In this document: positions 1 through 13,498 of the stretch, piece by piece | Position numbering within the stretch: the stretch's first letter is position 1 | How the letters are laid out: each line of letters begins with the position of its first letter | From: Thunnus maccoyii | Lineage: Eukaryota > Chordata > Actinopteri > Scombriformes > Scombridae | Direction of reading: 5' to 3' | Assembly (NCBI RefSeq): GCF_910596095.1 | Contig: NC_056539.1 | Coordinates: 26,496,501 to 26,560,500 of the forward strand | DNA: 64,000 bases | Notes under the pieces: model-generated | Databases searched by the model: none | Told to the model about the DNA's origin: nothing | Seen by the model: the letters and a program-made list of their open reading frames with translations, nothing else | Translations under genes and position numbers: made by a program

Positions 1-39
1 AATCATGAGTTTAATATTGCACCCCAAGCCCTGCAGTAC

Positions 40-3000
40 CCTGAACAGTGGTTTCCATGTCCGGTCCAAGTGTTTGAAAGTGTCGGGGACACTGTAAGGT
101 GAAATCTGTGGCGTCTGATTCACATTCTGCTTCCTGTCTGATGCTGAATGGCTCAACAGTTTTGGCACTCGGACGTCCCAGAACATTAAAGAGCTTTACA
201 GAGACAGAAAGAAAAATTAACATGAAACTAAAAATTACCATCAACTTCAATCTTAATATATTCATGTTTAAACCAGAGCACCATGAGTACAGACTGATAC
301 AGACTCTGTTGGAGACTTGTGGGCTTTGTCATGTTCTAATTAAAGATACATAAAGCAGAGTCTTCTCCAAATGCGGTGACTGCCAAGAACTGCAGACACA
401 GAGTAGTACTTAAAGCTTTTTCTTTGGTGTCCCTTTGCAATCTGCAACTCCTTTAGCACCGATCAATAACATTACTCAGACTACAAAATATATAAATAGG
501 CAGCCTGTATTCATATAGAAGCACAGCATCTGCTAGGGACTGGTGCTTCGAATATTTAGTGAGAAACAGCTACTGCAAACTGTTGTCAAAAATACAGACA
601 CTTCCAAATCTAACACCACTGCTTTCATTAACAACGACAACATCTGGTATATATGAGCTGTAAGGTGAAAACAGACCACAATTACATTTCAAACATAGAA
701 AACAGATGTGGAAATGTCTCTACATTCTCACAGATGCTGAAACAAATCAATATACCATATCAAAAATTCTGTTATGTCTTGTTGTATACATTGTATTATA
801 CTGTAGCAGGCCTACAGAATATCAAACAAGAATTAACTAACATGTTTGTGTGTGCAAGATAAAAAAAATGACAATACTTGATACTGGTGTTCTGTCTGCA
901 GTGCAGTTAAATACTTATTGACTGCACAGCTCTTAAATGTCTAAATGGTACAATATGTTCAGCAGGGGGAAGACACACAAGTCTGCCCCATTGATTTTCA
1001 ACCAGATGGATGTTGTTTATGTTTATGTTGCTGGTAAGTCCACTGACAGCCTCAGTGCACTGGCAGATGTTAGCTGTTCACAGTCACAGCAAGCAACAGT
1101 GGCCCTTATATGGAACAAAGGGTCAATTATCATGTCCTTAGAAATGATTAACACAAGTTTTCCCGACATTTTTTTTTAACTTCCGTGACATTAATGCTGG
1201 CAGTTACAATGGCTGTATGCACAGAAGATCATAAAAAGTGCATGTGCAAGTTTTATAGTAGTATAGTAGTAGTAGTATTATACCATTACCTACAGTGCCA
1301 GCAGCCCACACAAGTACAATCAGTGATGATACGTAATTTCACAGAAAAAGACAAAAAAAGTGAACAGTAAACGGGAAAAGTAATAGAAGTCCGAGACGGT
1401 TCTGAGTTCTGAAGCTGGCAGTCCGTGAGCCAACCATAATATTTGAATCAGTGGAGAGGCTGACATGTAAACAAACAGGTCTGCTTGTTAAGTCAAAACC
1501 TGCCATCATTTGATTGTATTAGTTATAAGCTGACAGTATTTTATACATTAAAAATTTTACTTTTAAAAGAACAATTTTCTGTATAAGACCTACCAGTCAG
1601 GGGAGCAGGTGACAACCTGAACAGAAATGTTATACTTGTTCTCCACCGGTAAGCCTGTCCTGGTCACCTAATCAGAGAGAAAGAGTTACAAAGTCAACAA
1701 ATCTCTGTCAAGATTGTGAAGAGCTGATAGTAGTGAGTGAGGTTCCTGTGAAGATATATGGGAGGTTAATGTTCCCTGGGGGCACTTTCATGATTGCCTT
1801 ATTTTACTCATCCAGATGAGTGCCAGTGGTTGTAGTGATTTATTACAGTCAGCTTTATAGAGACAAGGGACAGGCACCCTTGGGAAACCAGAATTATAAT
1901 GTATTCATTGTTTAATGAACAAGAAGGTCTTAGACACACACTGCAATATCCTTATGTGCTGTGGATTGTAAAATGTACTGAATCTCTATGGCAGTCACCG
2001 TAGCAAATATTGCCTCAGGTCAGTAAGCACACGAAATACATTTTTATATGTAGAGATCATTCAAAGATTTTATTTTGGGCAAGGCTGCTATTAGGAGGAA
2101 ATAACTGGACCAAAGAAATGATTGTCTGCAGCTGTCAGGAACAGGAAATTCTGAAAAACATCTTGAGACTATGATAAAGAGGCATTTTTTTGTGGCAGTA
2201 GAATTGTGGAGTTATGAGCAACTGTATTTTTTTTTATTACTTTTGTTCTCTTTGACAGTGTCATACACATTGTCCTTCTTTGCCAATTTGGCAATTGGGT
2301 TCATTCTTGTTATGCCTATTGCCATAGCTTCAATATGTGGCATTCTCACCTTCAAAGCCTGTTGTCTAACCTTACTTCTTTGTTGTGCCAACTAATGGCT
2401 CACCTCCGGATAGAGCTTTTTACAATCTAGTGGCTTTTAACCTTAGTCAGATATACTCAATATTAAGAAATTAGATAGCAAAATCATTAGGGCAATAAGA
2501 GACCTGACACTTTAAGTGTAAATGTCTTATCAATTTGAGACTTAGGTGTGAAGGATTAAAATCTACTCTAGGTGCTTCTGGTATGTTAGAAACTATACAA
2601 CAGTGTTTACATTAGATATGATAAACGAGCTTGAGATCAAGCAAACATTCATGAATGTGTGCTTGAGATCAAGCTAGCATTGCTGTGTAGACTAATCATA
2701 CAATAACACCTTTTATTAATCGAGATAGGCCAAATTAAACATTGATTAACCTTGTGGAAGGTTCCAACAACTACCTATTGTATTCCTGATGGAAAACAGA
2801 AATAACTAACTACGCCGTCAGTGTTCTACCTATTTGGTGTCAGACATGCAGTTGTTAGTCCCTCCAACCCCTCTGCCCTTCAGTGTCCTGTACCTCAAAC
2901 GTTTGTGGCAGCCACCGGACATCAGTAATTGGTGCTTTGTGGCTGCTCTCTAAGGCAGACACTGCACAGTAGCGCACAACAGGAGTCTTATTCTCTTTGT

Positions 3001-5708
3001 TGTCATCGAGGTCCTGATGGGAGGTCAGACACAAAAGGCACAGCATGTACAGTGAGCTCTGACAATTCAATCTAAATACAAAGACGTTATACAGTGGTGA
3101 ACATCTATCCTAAAATGCTCCTGCAATCTTCCAATATATAATAATCCTGAAACATGAACAGAGCAGAGGGTACAAAATGTTTTGTGCTGCTGCCATGTGG
3201 GATGATATACTGATTATGGTACACTTACTGCCATCCTACTAGCAACAAGATATAATAGAGCTCAAACAATAGTCAACAATAGTTACTTTTTTCTTTGTTT
3301 TTTATTAAAGAGCATGCTAGCTTTGAGTGCACATACTTCTCATCTTCATCTAGTTTGGCTGTGTGGTACACCTGTGGTTGCATTTTTCATGTAACACGGT
3401 GTGAACAGGACACAAATCCACATGGGAGGATTTTAATTCTTCCTTTATCTGATAAGCTAGCAACAGGTGCTGGTGCAGCACAGCTTTCACAGCACCAAAC
3501 ACAGAAATAAAGCCTTGTTTACGCTGCAAACACAAGGGAGAACAGCGATCTGATTTGCCTGTGTGTTATCTTCTACGGGGACAAACTATGGTGGTAGATG
3601 GAAGGCTTGTGTAACAGCTGGAGTATGTGAGCTGATGCTGTTGACTCTGGGGAATGAACAGCAAACAAGGACAAAGAGAATAGAGGGAGGTATGGCGGGT
3701 GGGAGAGGCAAAAGCAAAAGAGAAGGAAGTAGTGGGGAGAGGGATGGAGACAGCTGTTCCACTGTAGAGGCAATAAAAGCACACAAAGCAAATGGATGGC
3801 AGGATGATGGGGGCTTATGTGTCTATTTAGATACAGCAGCCGAGTGGAAGGTGTCAGTGGAGGTCAGGCTTTAAGGGACAGAACTTGTTTAATATTTAGT
3901 GTCTGGATGTCTCAGCAGGCTACGGGGGAGTTAATGTACTTGCTGTGTTGTGGGTTTAAATCTGAGCCCTAGTTTCTGTCACGTATCATTACCTCTGTCT
4001 TCCCACACCTTTATTAGACTACAGAATACCATTTAACAAGGCAGATAGGCCATGGAAATATTAGTTTACTATGATGTTAAGCCAAAAGAGAAACCCTCTT
4101 TGAAGTTTAGTCTCCGGTCAAGAGGCTTTTTTGTCAGTTAGATCTCTTCAGTCTAGCTGAGGTGTTTGTATGAGGCCTAATTGGCTGCTTTCTTTTGGCA
4201 GTGGGTTCATGTAATGATATAAACTTGCTTTTAGATTTACTCCTGGCATTGGTACATTTGCGGAATTAGTTTTGACAACTGTGGCTGGCTTGAAAAGGAA
4301 CATAAGGCCACTACATTCCCATCTAATGAAAGGGTGAGAATGAGGAGAGAACTCAGGAGTCAACGTATCATCATCTCACTCTGTCATACAGCACCAGAGT
4401 ACAGCCTGTGATAAACTGAGGACACATACTTGAATAAACCAGAGTGAGATCATCATCAGAAAAAGAATTACAGTAACTGATACCACATGTAGTTCACCAA
4501 CAGAGATACAGAACACCATGTATTATCGTATCAACATTGTGCACATTAGGGACAGACAGACATGGGTACTTACGAATGTGTCAGTGTTGACAGACACCTT
4601 TTTACCACTAGGCTGTGTTCCCTCTAAGAGTGTGACGTGAGCGGAAATGTCCCATAACACAACCTGAGATAACAGCAACACAAAATCAATTACTGGAAAT
4701 CAACATCTGAGAGTGACAAAACACACTTCCACACATAAAGAAACAGTCAAATCCATCTGTTCAAATGTTGATAACACAGGTATAGTACAGGATATAGATT
4801 AGGATACAGGATAGTCATTTAAAACAGGGGCATGGGAGAGGAAATAGATGATTGAGAAAGTGGTAAGATTCAAGGCAAAAACAGCAGAGGCAGCCAAGCA
4901 AAGATGCAGAGCAGAGTCAAAGTCAGCACCTGGCCATTCACGCAGCCGCCAACGATAATATTTGGATCAGAGGGGCAGAACTCAAAGGCAAGAATGTCAT
5001 CTGGGCACTCCAGCAGCAACTGCAAACAACACAAAAACCCACATAAGCAGGGCAAGAAATATTACACTTCAAAGTAGAAATTTCCATGTATTGGATCCTT
5101 GCCATCCCAAGTATTTATTTATTTTAGTCTCTCCATACAAAGTTCAGCTTTTAATCCACAAAACCAAATGCATACAATAGATTCCATTTCATCAGGCATA
5201 AGGGGGAAAAAAGACCCAGGAGGAGCGGGAGTGGCATTACAGAGAAGTCATTTTTCAGCATCATGTTCAAATCTGCCAGAGTTTAAAATTAGCTTTAAGA
5301 CTGGACTACAGCACTTTTCTCCCTACACTAAACAAACATATTTATTTCAACTATGTAATGTCTCTGGTTTCCTATACACAGAATGCTTTGCTACTTTGAT
5401 CACTGCACCAGCAGACAGTGAAACCCAAGCATGACATGCACCAGAGAAGGCATACATCATGCAGAACTCACATTACTTTTGAGTGATTTAGCAGCTCTGT
5501 TTGAGCAGCTCAGTTATTGATTGAGTGTCTGGGTCAAATCAATATATACTCTCAAATTTTGCTAAAGCAAATAGTGGTCTTGGATGACAGGACAGAGCTA
5601 ATCCTTCTAGCCGTTTCTCGTGGAAGTGTGTCTCAAACAGATATGAGGTGAAAAAAGGGAGAGAACTGGCTTGTAAGCTGTCACAGAAAGAGAGAGAGAG
5701 ATATGGAT

Positions 5709-5784
<76 letters not shown>

Positions 5785-8700
5785 GGTCTTTTCAATCTTT
5801 TTTTTCCAACCTCTCTATTTTCTTTTAGAGAGGCCCCCTCATATACTTTCCATACCTGGGGATTAGTGGGGTCGGAAAAGCTGTAGAAGAGAATGAAAGA
5901 TGGTCTGACGACAAGGGTCTCGTTCAACCGCTCTTCCTTTTTCTCTGTCAAAGCCACAGCAATCACACCTAGCACATCAAAAAACATCATATGATGTATC
6001 CAACTGCACATACACAATATAGATGTCAAATACATTAATAAAGCCTCTTTGACTCTGATGATTGAGAAAGTGGTGGATCAACTCTGATCCCTACTTTAAA
6101 AAAGAACATCCACACTGATCATATGCTTTGGCACTGATATTATCCTTCTGGATCTTGTTAGAAGTCTATTTTATGTGAGATGACAGCTGGGCAACATTAC
6201 AAAGTTGTACTGATGATACAATAGAGGATGATTTGCAGTTTTTGTACTTTCCTTTGCTGCCAGTATTGGCCTGTTATCACTGCGTTCAAACATTCCCAAA
6301 CGCACAAACACTTAAGAACATAATCTTATATATCAGTATATGGCCAGCATGGTCTGTACCAGGTATTATTACTGGACTCATTTGCTTTTAGATTGAAAAC
6401 ATACTGTAGTCTTCTAGAACATATATTAACTATAGTGATGTTGCTATCACATCAATATGATTCATATAAGGTTTTTTCATTGTAAACAAAGATGTGATGA
6501 TGTCACATACTGAGGGATTTAAAGGTACCAAGTCTTTTAGTCACTGTTTTTGGTGAGAAAATTTAAAATGTTTGAAGCTGGTAGAAAAATCTGTTCCTTG
6601 ACTGAGTTTTTGAACTGTACCGTAGATGGTGGGGTGCCAATTAATGCTGCTGATTTTCTTGTCCTTATTGTACTTCTGGACTGTGAAGGCCTGATAAAGC
6701 ATCAAGCCTTCGGAAACCTTCCCAGACCAGTCACTGCCTTCAGCTTCTGTCCCCAGAGCCTTCCAGTCATCAAAGAACACATTCATAATCTCTTCTTGCT
6801 GAAGGGCTTGCATAACTCTGCAAAACAATAAACATTTTTTATGTAAAACTTCTAAGGGAAAACCTTTCATGCAGAATAATTATTCTTCCTCTTCTGTGTC
6901 TCTCCATAGCACCACTAGCAAGCCTTCTAATATTCATGATATTCTTTTATCTCTTACGTGGACACAAAGGAACACAAAAATACAAGGTAAAGGTCTGGGA
7001 GTGTGATATTACAAAGTCTCACTTTCAAACTTCTGAGCAATCAAACAGTAGGAAGGTTTACGAAAATACCTTCATGACAATTCTTGTGAATATTCTAATG
7101 CTCCTTCAGTGTTAATAATGGATTGATTTCAGTACCCTCAGGCTGATCCAGTAATGTATTTGGGCTGGCTTTCAATCTTATACAATAATATATTCCCTTA
7201 GGAAGCAGACACAAGACACCATCAATCACTGAAATATTCCTTTTACCTGGGGGTTACTGCTTTGCAAAAATTCTTCAGACTCTCAGACTGGAGGATGTTC
7301 TCTTTTTCACCCTGGCTTAACTCTCTTGGCGTGTACTGCGTAAAGATATTCCTCAGAAACTTCCTGTAAATTAGACAGGTACTCAACACAATACATCACT
7401 GGAGGTGGAGTTACTGTACAACTTAAACAATAAAGATAGAAAAAATGGTAAATGGTGAATGCTTTTTGATAAATGTGTCTTCAATATATGGCTATAAAAT
7501 ATGCATCACTTAAGTACAAGGCATTTAGACATGAACTGCATGCAAATACTCGTCTTAAGACATTTAATATGCATTCTTATTATCTTAATGCATTAAACAG
7601 GTGAAATGATTTCACCAGACTGGCAGACTGTAAAGTGCTTTCCCCCCCTTTAGAACAAATCCATTTTATGTCTTCATTTGCAGGCATACTGTACCACTGT
7701 GTCTGAGCACTGCTGCACCAGAGCCTGGGAACAGCCTGCATCCCACAGTCCCTCTGCATCTGCTTGATGCTGAATCGGCTGTCTTGGTAGGAAGCACACT
7801 CCAGGTAGCCATCCTTAGCATCTGCAGTATTGCGGTCTGAAAAACAGACTGGTACCCCAAACTTCCTCCGAATTCTGGAGAACTTGTACCGCAGCTGATT
7901 AAAAAAAGGAGACAGAATAGATGAGGGCAATGGAAGGGCAATGGTGAATGAGAGATTTAATATGAATGTTTCATGTTTTTTTATATACTGCAGTACCTTT
8001 TCTCTTGTCTCTTTGACAGATTCTTCCTCTATCTCCTGTTCACTGCCAAGAGATATCCATTGCTTTGGTTCAGGAGTTTTATTATTGACTTCATTCAAAA
8101 ACACTTCTGGTGTCTCAGGCTCTGGGGGCTGCAGACCACAGACAGAATTACAAGAACAAACTATAAAAAACAGAAAACACAATAAAGTGAGTTCATAAGA
8201 TTTTGTGACTTGATAGTTAAACCTGAACTCTTCCTGCAGTCACACTTTCCAATGACAAGAGGTCACAAAGATTATGTGAGCGGCAGAAAAGATGGTGCAG
8301 TGGAACATTGTTTCTCTTGTCGTATATTCAAAGCAATTGCGAAAGTTTGAAAATATGCCAGCCAGCAAAGCAAATTGACTTCCAAATGTATGACCACTTA
8401 TACCAGCCATTACTGTTAGCGATAAGTGATAAAATAGTGTACATACCTCCAGTGAAAGTAAAGTAAATAATAGAAAACACTCCTGCCTACAGAATTGTTT
8501 ACCAGATAATTTTTGGAAAGAATGCAGACACACACTGGTGCTATTAAGTTTATATTGACTAAGTCAAGGGAAATGCCATGTGACACATTAATACACTGCA
8601 GAAACCTACTGCAACACTTCTTAAACACAAAGTAGAGGGCAATTTATTAGTAGAACAAAAGCAAAAAACAAGGAAAAACAAAAGTAAACCTTCATGACAG

Positions 8701-11700
8701 AAATTGTCGTCTGCTTACATTAAGGATTCTGTCCTTCGCTTCTGGGGTCAGAACCAGGTAGAAGCTTTGACCATAGGTGAAGTCTCTGTCATAAACCAGC
8801 AAGATTTCATCTTCTGGGTAATCCTGTCGACAGAGCAACAAGATAGCAGTGTCAGATTCACATCAGATAACTGAATTTATTTTCATTTTGTTGTTTTCAT
8901 GACAATATTCATTTAGATAGAATTAAAGTAGTGCAACTAGTGAATCGATTCTGGCAACCACAAGGAAACTTCAGTAATTTGATTGGGATACTGGCTGATG
9001 GAGGGAGGTGTGGATCTTGGACATGAAGACTTGGCTGATGTTGGGGGGGTTAGAAAACAAAGAAAAAGGCACACAACCACACAGGTCACTTGGATATGTC
9101 CCAAGTAAGAGAGCTGACATTTCTCAGGGCTTAACAGTCAGAGTCTGTATGGGTCCCTTAGGGTGCTCTCTGAGCTCATTAGAGTAATGTGCTGTAATAG
9201 AATAGTCATGAATGCGTAAGAGTGGTGGTGACCATATATTTAATCTAGATCAGACAGCTCCAGGTTAAACTGGTTACTCTGTGTGTTCCCACAGCTCTTA
9301 TCATGAGGTCTGTGCATCATCGCAGTGCCTTGGGGATATTGTCTGAGTGATCTGTACGACAACGGATCAGCCTCACCAGCACAGTCTGCTTCACAGGGCT
9401 GAAATCGGACACCGCAGCTCTTGTCTTAATGTCCTGTATGATGTAGTCTTTTTTCAGCAGCTTGTAAGGGTTCTCCCCTGTGACATCCTCATCAGCACTG
9501 CAATCAAAGAGCTCCTGGGTGGCTGATGTCAGGACCATAGGGTAGATATCCTCAGGGTGATCTTGGTGAGCGTTTACAATCAAGACAGACAAGAAAAATG
9601 GCAGACAGAGAAAATCATATATTAACACTATGAATTTCATGAGCAAACAGTCAGCTCAAAGGCTGATAAATCACAATTGTTTTGGGATTTTATTGGTGTT
9701 TGGGTAAAATACTCAGTAGACGATTTGTTCTTTTTAGTTTGCTCACTTTTAAAGACATGAAAGGTACTCCCATTTCAAACCATTTAATTTGTAGGGCCAT
9801 TTAGTGTGGTGTTTTTGCGCTTTTATAAATACAAAATCAAATAATGAACACAAGTTTATCATGAGAATAATTAGAGATGGTTGATGTCTGGGAAAAGTAA
9901 TCTTAGTCTAACAAAAAAGTGATTGTTACAGATAATTTAACAGGAAATATGCAGTTGTGTAAGAATGTATAAATCAAACACACATTGTCCAGAAATGGAG
10001 ACAATTCTCTTCCTCTTCTCCTGCCCGTTACTCAAAGAACCTCATGAAAGTAAATCTTTAGGATCAATTTGAAATCATAAGTCAAGCAGCTGCTGTCAGA
10101 TGCCAGGAGAGTTGATGCTGCACAGGTTAGGGTTAGGGTTGATAATGATGATAATGAGCTGGGTATTTAATTGTCATGTCCATGAGTTCTGTCTGTGCCA
10201 CAGACTGTACAAAACAAATTTCTTTCATCATCTTTGCATCTAGTAAAATCAGATGACACATGAGTGGTTAAAAACACACAATACAGTACAAATAGAATGG
10301 AAAGAGTTGCACATATTACAGGGTTCACAGAGTGAGATATGACTGACATGAAAGGCTGCACTACCGAGAGAAGAAAGCGTTGCAGAAATAGATAAAACAG
10401 TGCTGAAAAACAAGATGCAGAGATGATGTGTAGGAAGAGATGCCACATCTAAGAGCCGAAACCTCGCTTATGGAGTGATATTCACACAATGGACTTGTGA
10501 GTCAACCCAACCTACAGACCATGACACAGATTGTTTGCCCCCGCTTTTCTGATCAAACGCACTACAATCCCTCTGATCCCTCAGCTGCCCCTCCCTGCAG
10601 GGTGGACCACCCCACAATATCACAGGATGAAATGCAATCCTTGTGAATATCGAACGTGCCATGTCCAAACACTCGTAGGTGAAACAGTGTCTTTTTTCAC
10701 TCTGGCAAGTAGTCAGTTCAATAATGCATGAAATCAAGACATAAACTGCTCAGTTACAGAAATATGACCAGGATTTTTAGTATATAAAACCCACAGTGCT
10801 GCACCAGCACCACAACAAAGTTTTTTTTATTAAATAATCTATGCAGACTCCTGCATATCTGAGGGCAGGCTCAGTCCAGGGCACCGTACAGTAAACAGGG
10901 CTCTGCATAATGATAGTTTTCATCCTGCTTGTGGTTTATCTCTTCAAAGTCTTCCCACAAGGTTGCTGAGGGGACACAGGGAATGTTCAAGTACAGCTTA
11001 AGTAACCACTTCCCAGCTGGGTGTGTCAACCTTTTCCACTCACACCACTTAGGCCTCACGCCACATCATTGTAGTGGAAATTCACACCCCTCATTTCACA
11101 GAGTTATGTGTCAACTTTGGCATTTGTATTCATGGGAAATATTTGCTTGAGAGACAAAGAGAGTGTAATGTGCAATGTTCCATAACCCTCAAGAATGTAA
11201 TTAAATTGCATTTGTAGACTTCGCTCAAGAGGTATTTTAAATTTGGCCTCTTTCCTCTTACATAATCCACTCATGTCTAGCATTTTTTGACTGCATCAAT
11301 GTCTTTGAGAAACCTGTTCAGGAATGAGGAAAACCTGCATAATTTTTATATTTGTGCCAGTGGGTCACCATGATGAATCACTCCCATGTGGCAACAAAAT
11401 TAATCATTAAAGTTTAGGGTTAGGACTTAAGGTTAAGGTCTTAGGTTAAGTTCAGGGTTAGGTTAACATCAGGATAAGTCACCACGGAATGTATGTAAGC
11501 CAATCAAATGTCCTCCAAAGTGACAAAAACAAATTTATGATGGAAATATTCATTTAGAAGATTTACTGTTTCCAGCACTGATAGCGCTGGAACTGTACTA
11601 AATAAATGAATACATGTATGAAACAGACCCATTCTGAATCTGAGGACTCTTAACACCATTACTTTGATCTCCCTCAAGGGCCAATGACCTCATCTACAGT

Positions 11701-12537
11701 AAAAGATACACTGTTGGTGACCTGCATTTGACCAAAAGTATGTATTCAGGGCTGGTATGTTGAAAGTAAACCAAACCTTTGGGACAATAGGGATCTACAG
11801 CTGAGAAAAGAGCATGTCCAAAGGCTAGTATGCAACATAAAACTCAAGAGCACATCAGAAGAATGCATATAGTTTTCCCGACTCCTCAAAGACACCTTTG
11901 ATTATGAGTTTCAGCCATTACTGTTTCACCACTACTTCAGAGTAAGACTCATGATTTAAGTGTCTTGCATTATCCAGGCAAATCTTAATGTCTTTCCTTA
12001 AAAAGGCACTGCCCTAAACAAACAAAGGCAATTAAATGGACCCTACAATAATGTCATGCTAAATTTGGACACTTACTATGGCTGTGTAAGATTTAAAAGA
12101 CCTCTTCTTAAGATAGATATTTGATACCTGCATTGATACAGAGCTGTAGACAAATACAAACTCAGTTAACCTGCCTGTTTTACAAAAACAGATTATTAAA
12201 GTTACAAGCTGTTCACATTAAGTACTAAAATAATGAAAGGTGGGTCTTTTTGTTATTGTCCCTCCTGCATTACAATTTTTGATGGGTAAATAAATGTAAT
12301 AATAATAATAGTAATAATAATAACAATAATAATAATTTTCTTACTTGGTTTTTCCGAAGGTGTAGGTGACTGAATCGTCTTGCCTAAATGGGAAATAACA
12401 GTCCATTTTATTTACTGTGTCTCTCCATTAGAACTCTTCCTAAGACAAATATGCATGCATTTATACAGACACTCACCTTTACCTTTCCCCTTACTGCCTG
12501 CACTGCTGACTGCACTCTTCGGTTTCTTAGGTGGCAT
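40..12537 (-). CDS. dnai3: dynein axonemal intermediate chain 3 (WDR63), 3' end outside the window
   Basis: WD-repeat intermediate chain of inner-arm axonemal dynein (IC140 type), acting in motile cilia and flagella. Coding exons, 5' to 3' on the minus strand: 12477-12537, 12345-12383, 9377-9561, 8719-8823, 7997-8128, 7695-7894, 7247-7363, 6621-6817, 5856-5968, 4930-5019, 4574-4663, 2894-3013, 1594-1667, 40-193. Each junction has GT-AG signals, and the phases join without a break for 559 codons. The start is a lysine-rich MPPKKPK. Family landmarks: HPEDIYPMVLTSATQELFDC (about residues 34-53), WISLGSEQEIEEES, INWHPTIYG, LILFYSFSDP-like residues before 383, CPSDPNIIVGGCVNGQ (about 428-443), VVLWDIS, and a WD repeat with VVTCSPD continuing into FWDVR across two exons. 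The human protein is about 890 aa, so roughly the last third is missing here. The largest intron (9562-12344) holds only simple and interspersed repeats. Family identity is firm; the acceptor at 9561 is the weakest boundary. Confidence 0.93.
5688..5780. repeat. (GA)n microsatellite in a dnai3 intron
   Basis: Nearly pure GA/AG over about 90 bases, with a few interruptions (ATATGGATAG, GAAAG, GACAG). It lies about 75 bases past the donor at 5856. The Ser-Leu open frame on its minus strand is a by-product of the repeat. Confidence 0.95.
12298..12336. repeat. (TAA)n microsatellite
   Basis: An interrupted AAT/TAA run that ends only 8 bases from the donor of dnai3 coding exon 2. Confidence 0.9.
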
Positions 12538-12545
12538 CCTTGCTC

Positions 12546-12582
12546 TTATGATGGCTTCATTAATGAGAGGGAGAACGAATAC
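12546..12582 (-). promoter_or_regulatory. dnai3: dnai3 5' leader with a 4-codon upstream ORF
   Basis: On the minus strand a fair splice acceptor (GAATTCAG before 12582) would begin the exon that carries the dnai3 start codon. The leader contains ATG-AAG-CCA-TCA-TAA at 12546-12560, ending 8 bases before the main ATG at 12535-12537. A possible upstream non-coding exon ends with a good donor (AAAG then gtatgc) at 13499. The leader structure is inferred from sequence only. Confidence 0.4.
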
Positions 12583-12905
12583 CTGAATTCAAATCCTTTG
12601 AGCAAAGCATAGTGTGTTGTATTACTCTAATCCAAACACCATGGTATACATATTCATGTCCATATATTTCTACATATTTCTACTTCCTTGACCTGGTGTT
12701 GGTTAGACTGATATTTTTCTTATTACACACAGTTTATACACAGTAGATGCAATGCAGTGCCTGGTGATAGTGCACCAAAAATCATTATCAATGCAAGTGG
12801 CGACATCTTGTGGTGAAGAATTGTCTTTGCCTTATTTTAGCTATCCACTACCGTTGAGTAATTTAAATATGTATATATACATAATAAATCATGTTTTATT
12901 AACTA

Positions 12906-13470
12906 ATCACATGTTTAGGATGAAAATTTTAATCTGCAAATAGAAAATATAGCTGTAAAATTCATCTAGTGGAATTAAAAGTGTAATATTTCCTTTTCTT
13001 TTCAAATCTGTTTTCAGCTTTTGGACTTTTTCTCTAATCTTTGATTTTTGGTGAAATATTGGATCATTTGAACATTTATTGAAATGAAACCATGTGGGAA
13101 ATTTAGAAGTTAAAATCACTATTTGGTGGAGCTGTTGACAACTCATAGACATCTGAAATGTGAGCCCGACTACACACTGCTTTTTGTAAGACATCAAAAG
13201 CCAAAAAGGTTGGAAACCACTGGTTTCATCTTTAACAATATGTTGTATTTTCAAACCTTGTTATATTATCCATTGTGTCAAATCTTAATCAGAAAAGTAA
13301 CTAAAGCTGTCAAATAAATGTAGTATAGTTGCCACTCTGACATGTAATTAGTGGAGTGCAACTATAATGTAGCATCAAATGGAAATACTCAAGTAAAAGT
13401 ACCTCAAAACTGTAGTAGTAGAGTAACGTTACTTGAGTAAATGTAGGCTACTTAGTTAATTTCCACCACC
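12906..13470. repeat. hAT-like teleost interspersed repeat with a second repeat nested inside
   Basis: The outer parts carry phrases I recognise from a very common fish repeat (AGTAACTAAAGCTGTCAAAT, ACTCAAGTAAAAGTACCTC, and ACTTAGTTAATTTCCACCACC at the right end near 13467). Between about 13010 and 13290 lies different repeat-like sequence (AAAAGCCAAAAAGGTTGGAA). An AATCTGCAAA / AATCTTAATCAGAAAAGTAAC pair on either side suggests that it interrupted the first element. It lies in the presumed 5' intron of dnai3. The superfamily assignment is from memory of typical sequence, not from a search. Confidence 0.55.
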
Positions 13471-13498
13471 GATAATAATATATTATAATTTTGCATAC

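Noticed and set aside
3563-3874. 103-codon plus-strand frame with Gly/Lys/Arg-rich stretch
   Set aside because: Purine-rich DNA in a dnai3 intron gives long frames on both strands; no coding features.
5607-6035. 142-codon minus-strand frame rich in Ser-Leu
   Set aside because: The Ser-Leu part is translated (GA)n microsatellite. Only 5856-5968 within it is a real dnai3 exon.
10120-10141. Telomere-like GGTTAGGGTTAGGGTT, with related GTTAGG runs at 11410-11465
   Set aside because: Only about three units, in a dnai3 intron. Too short to argue for an interstitial telomere or chromosome fusion.
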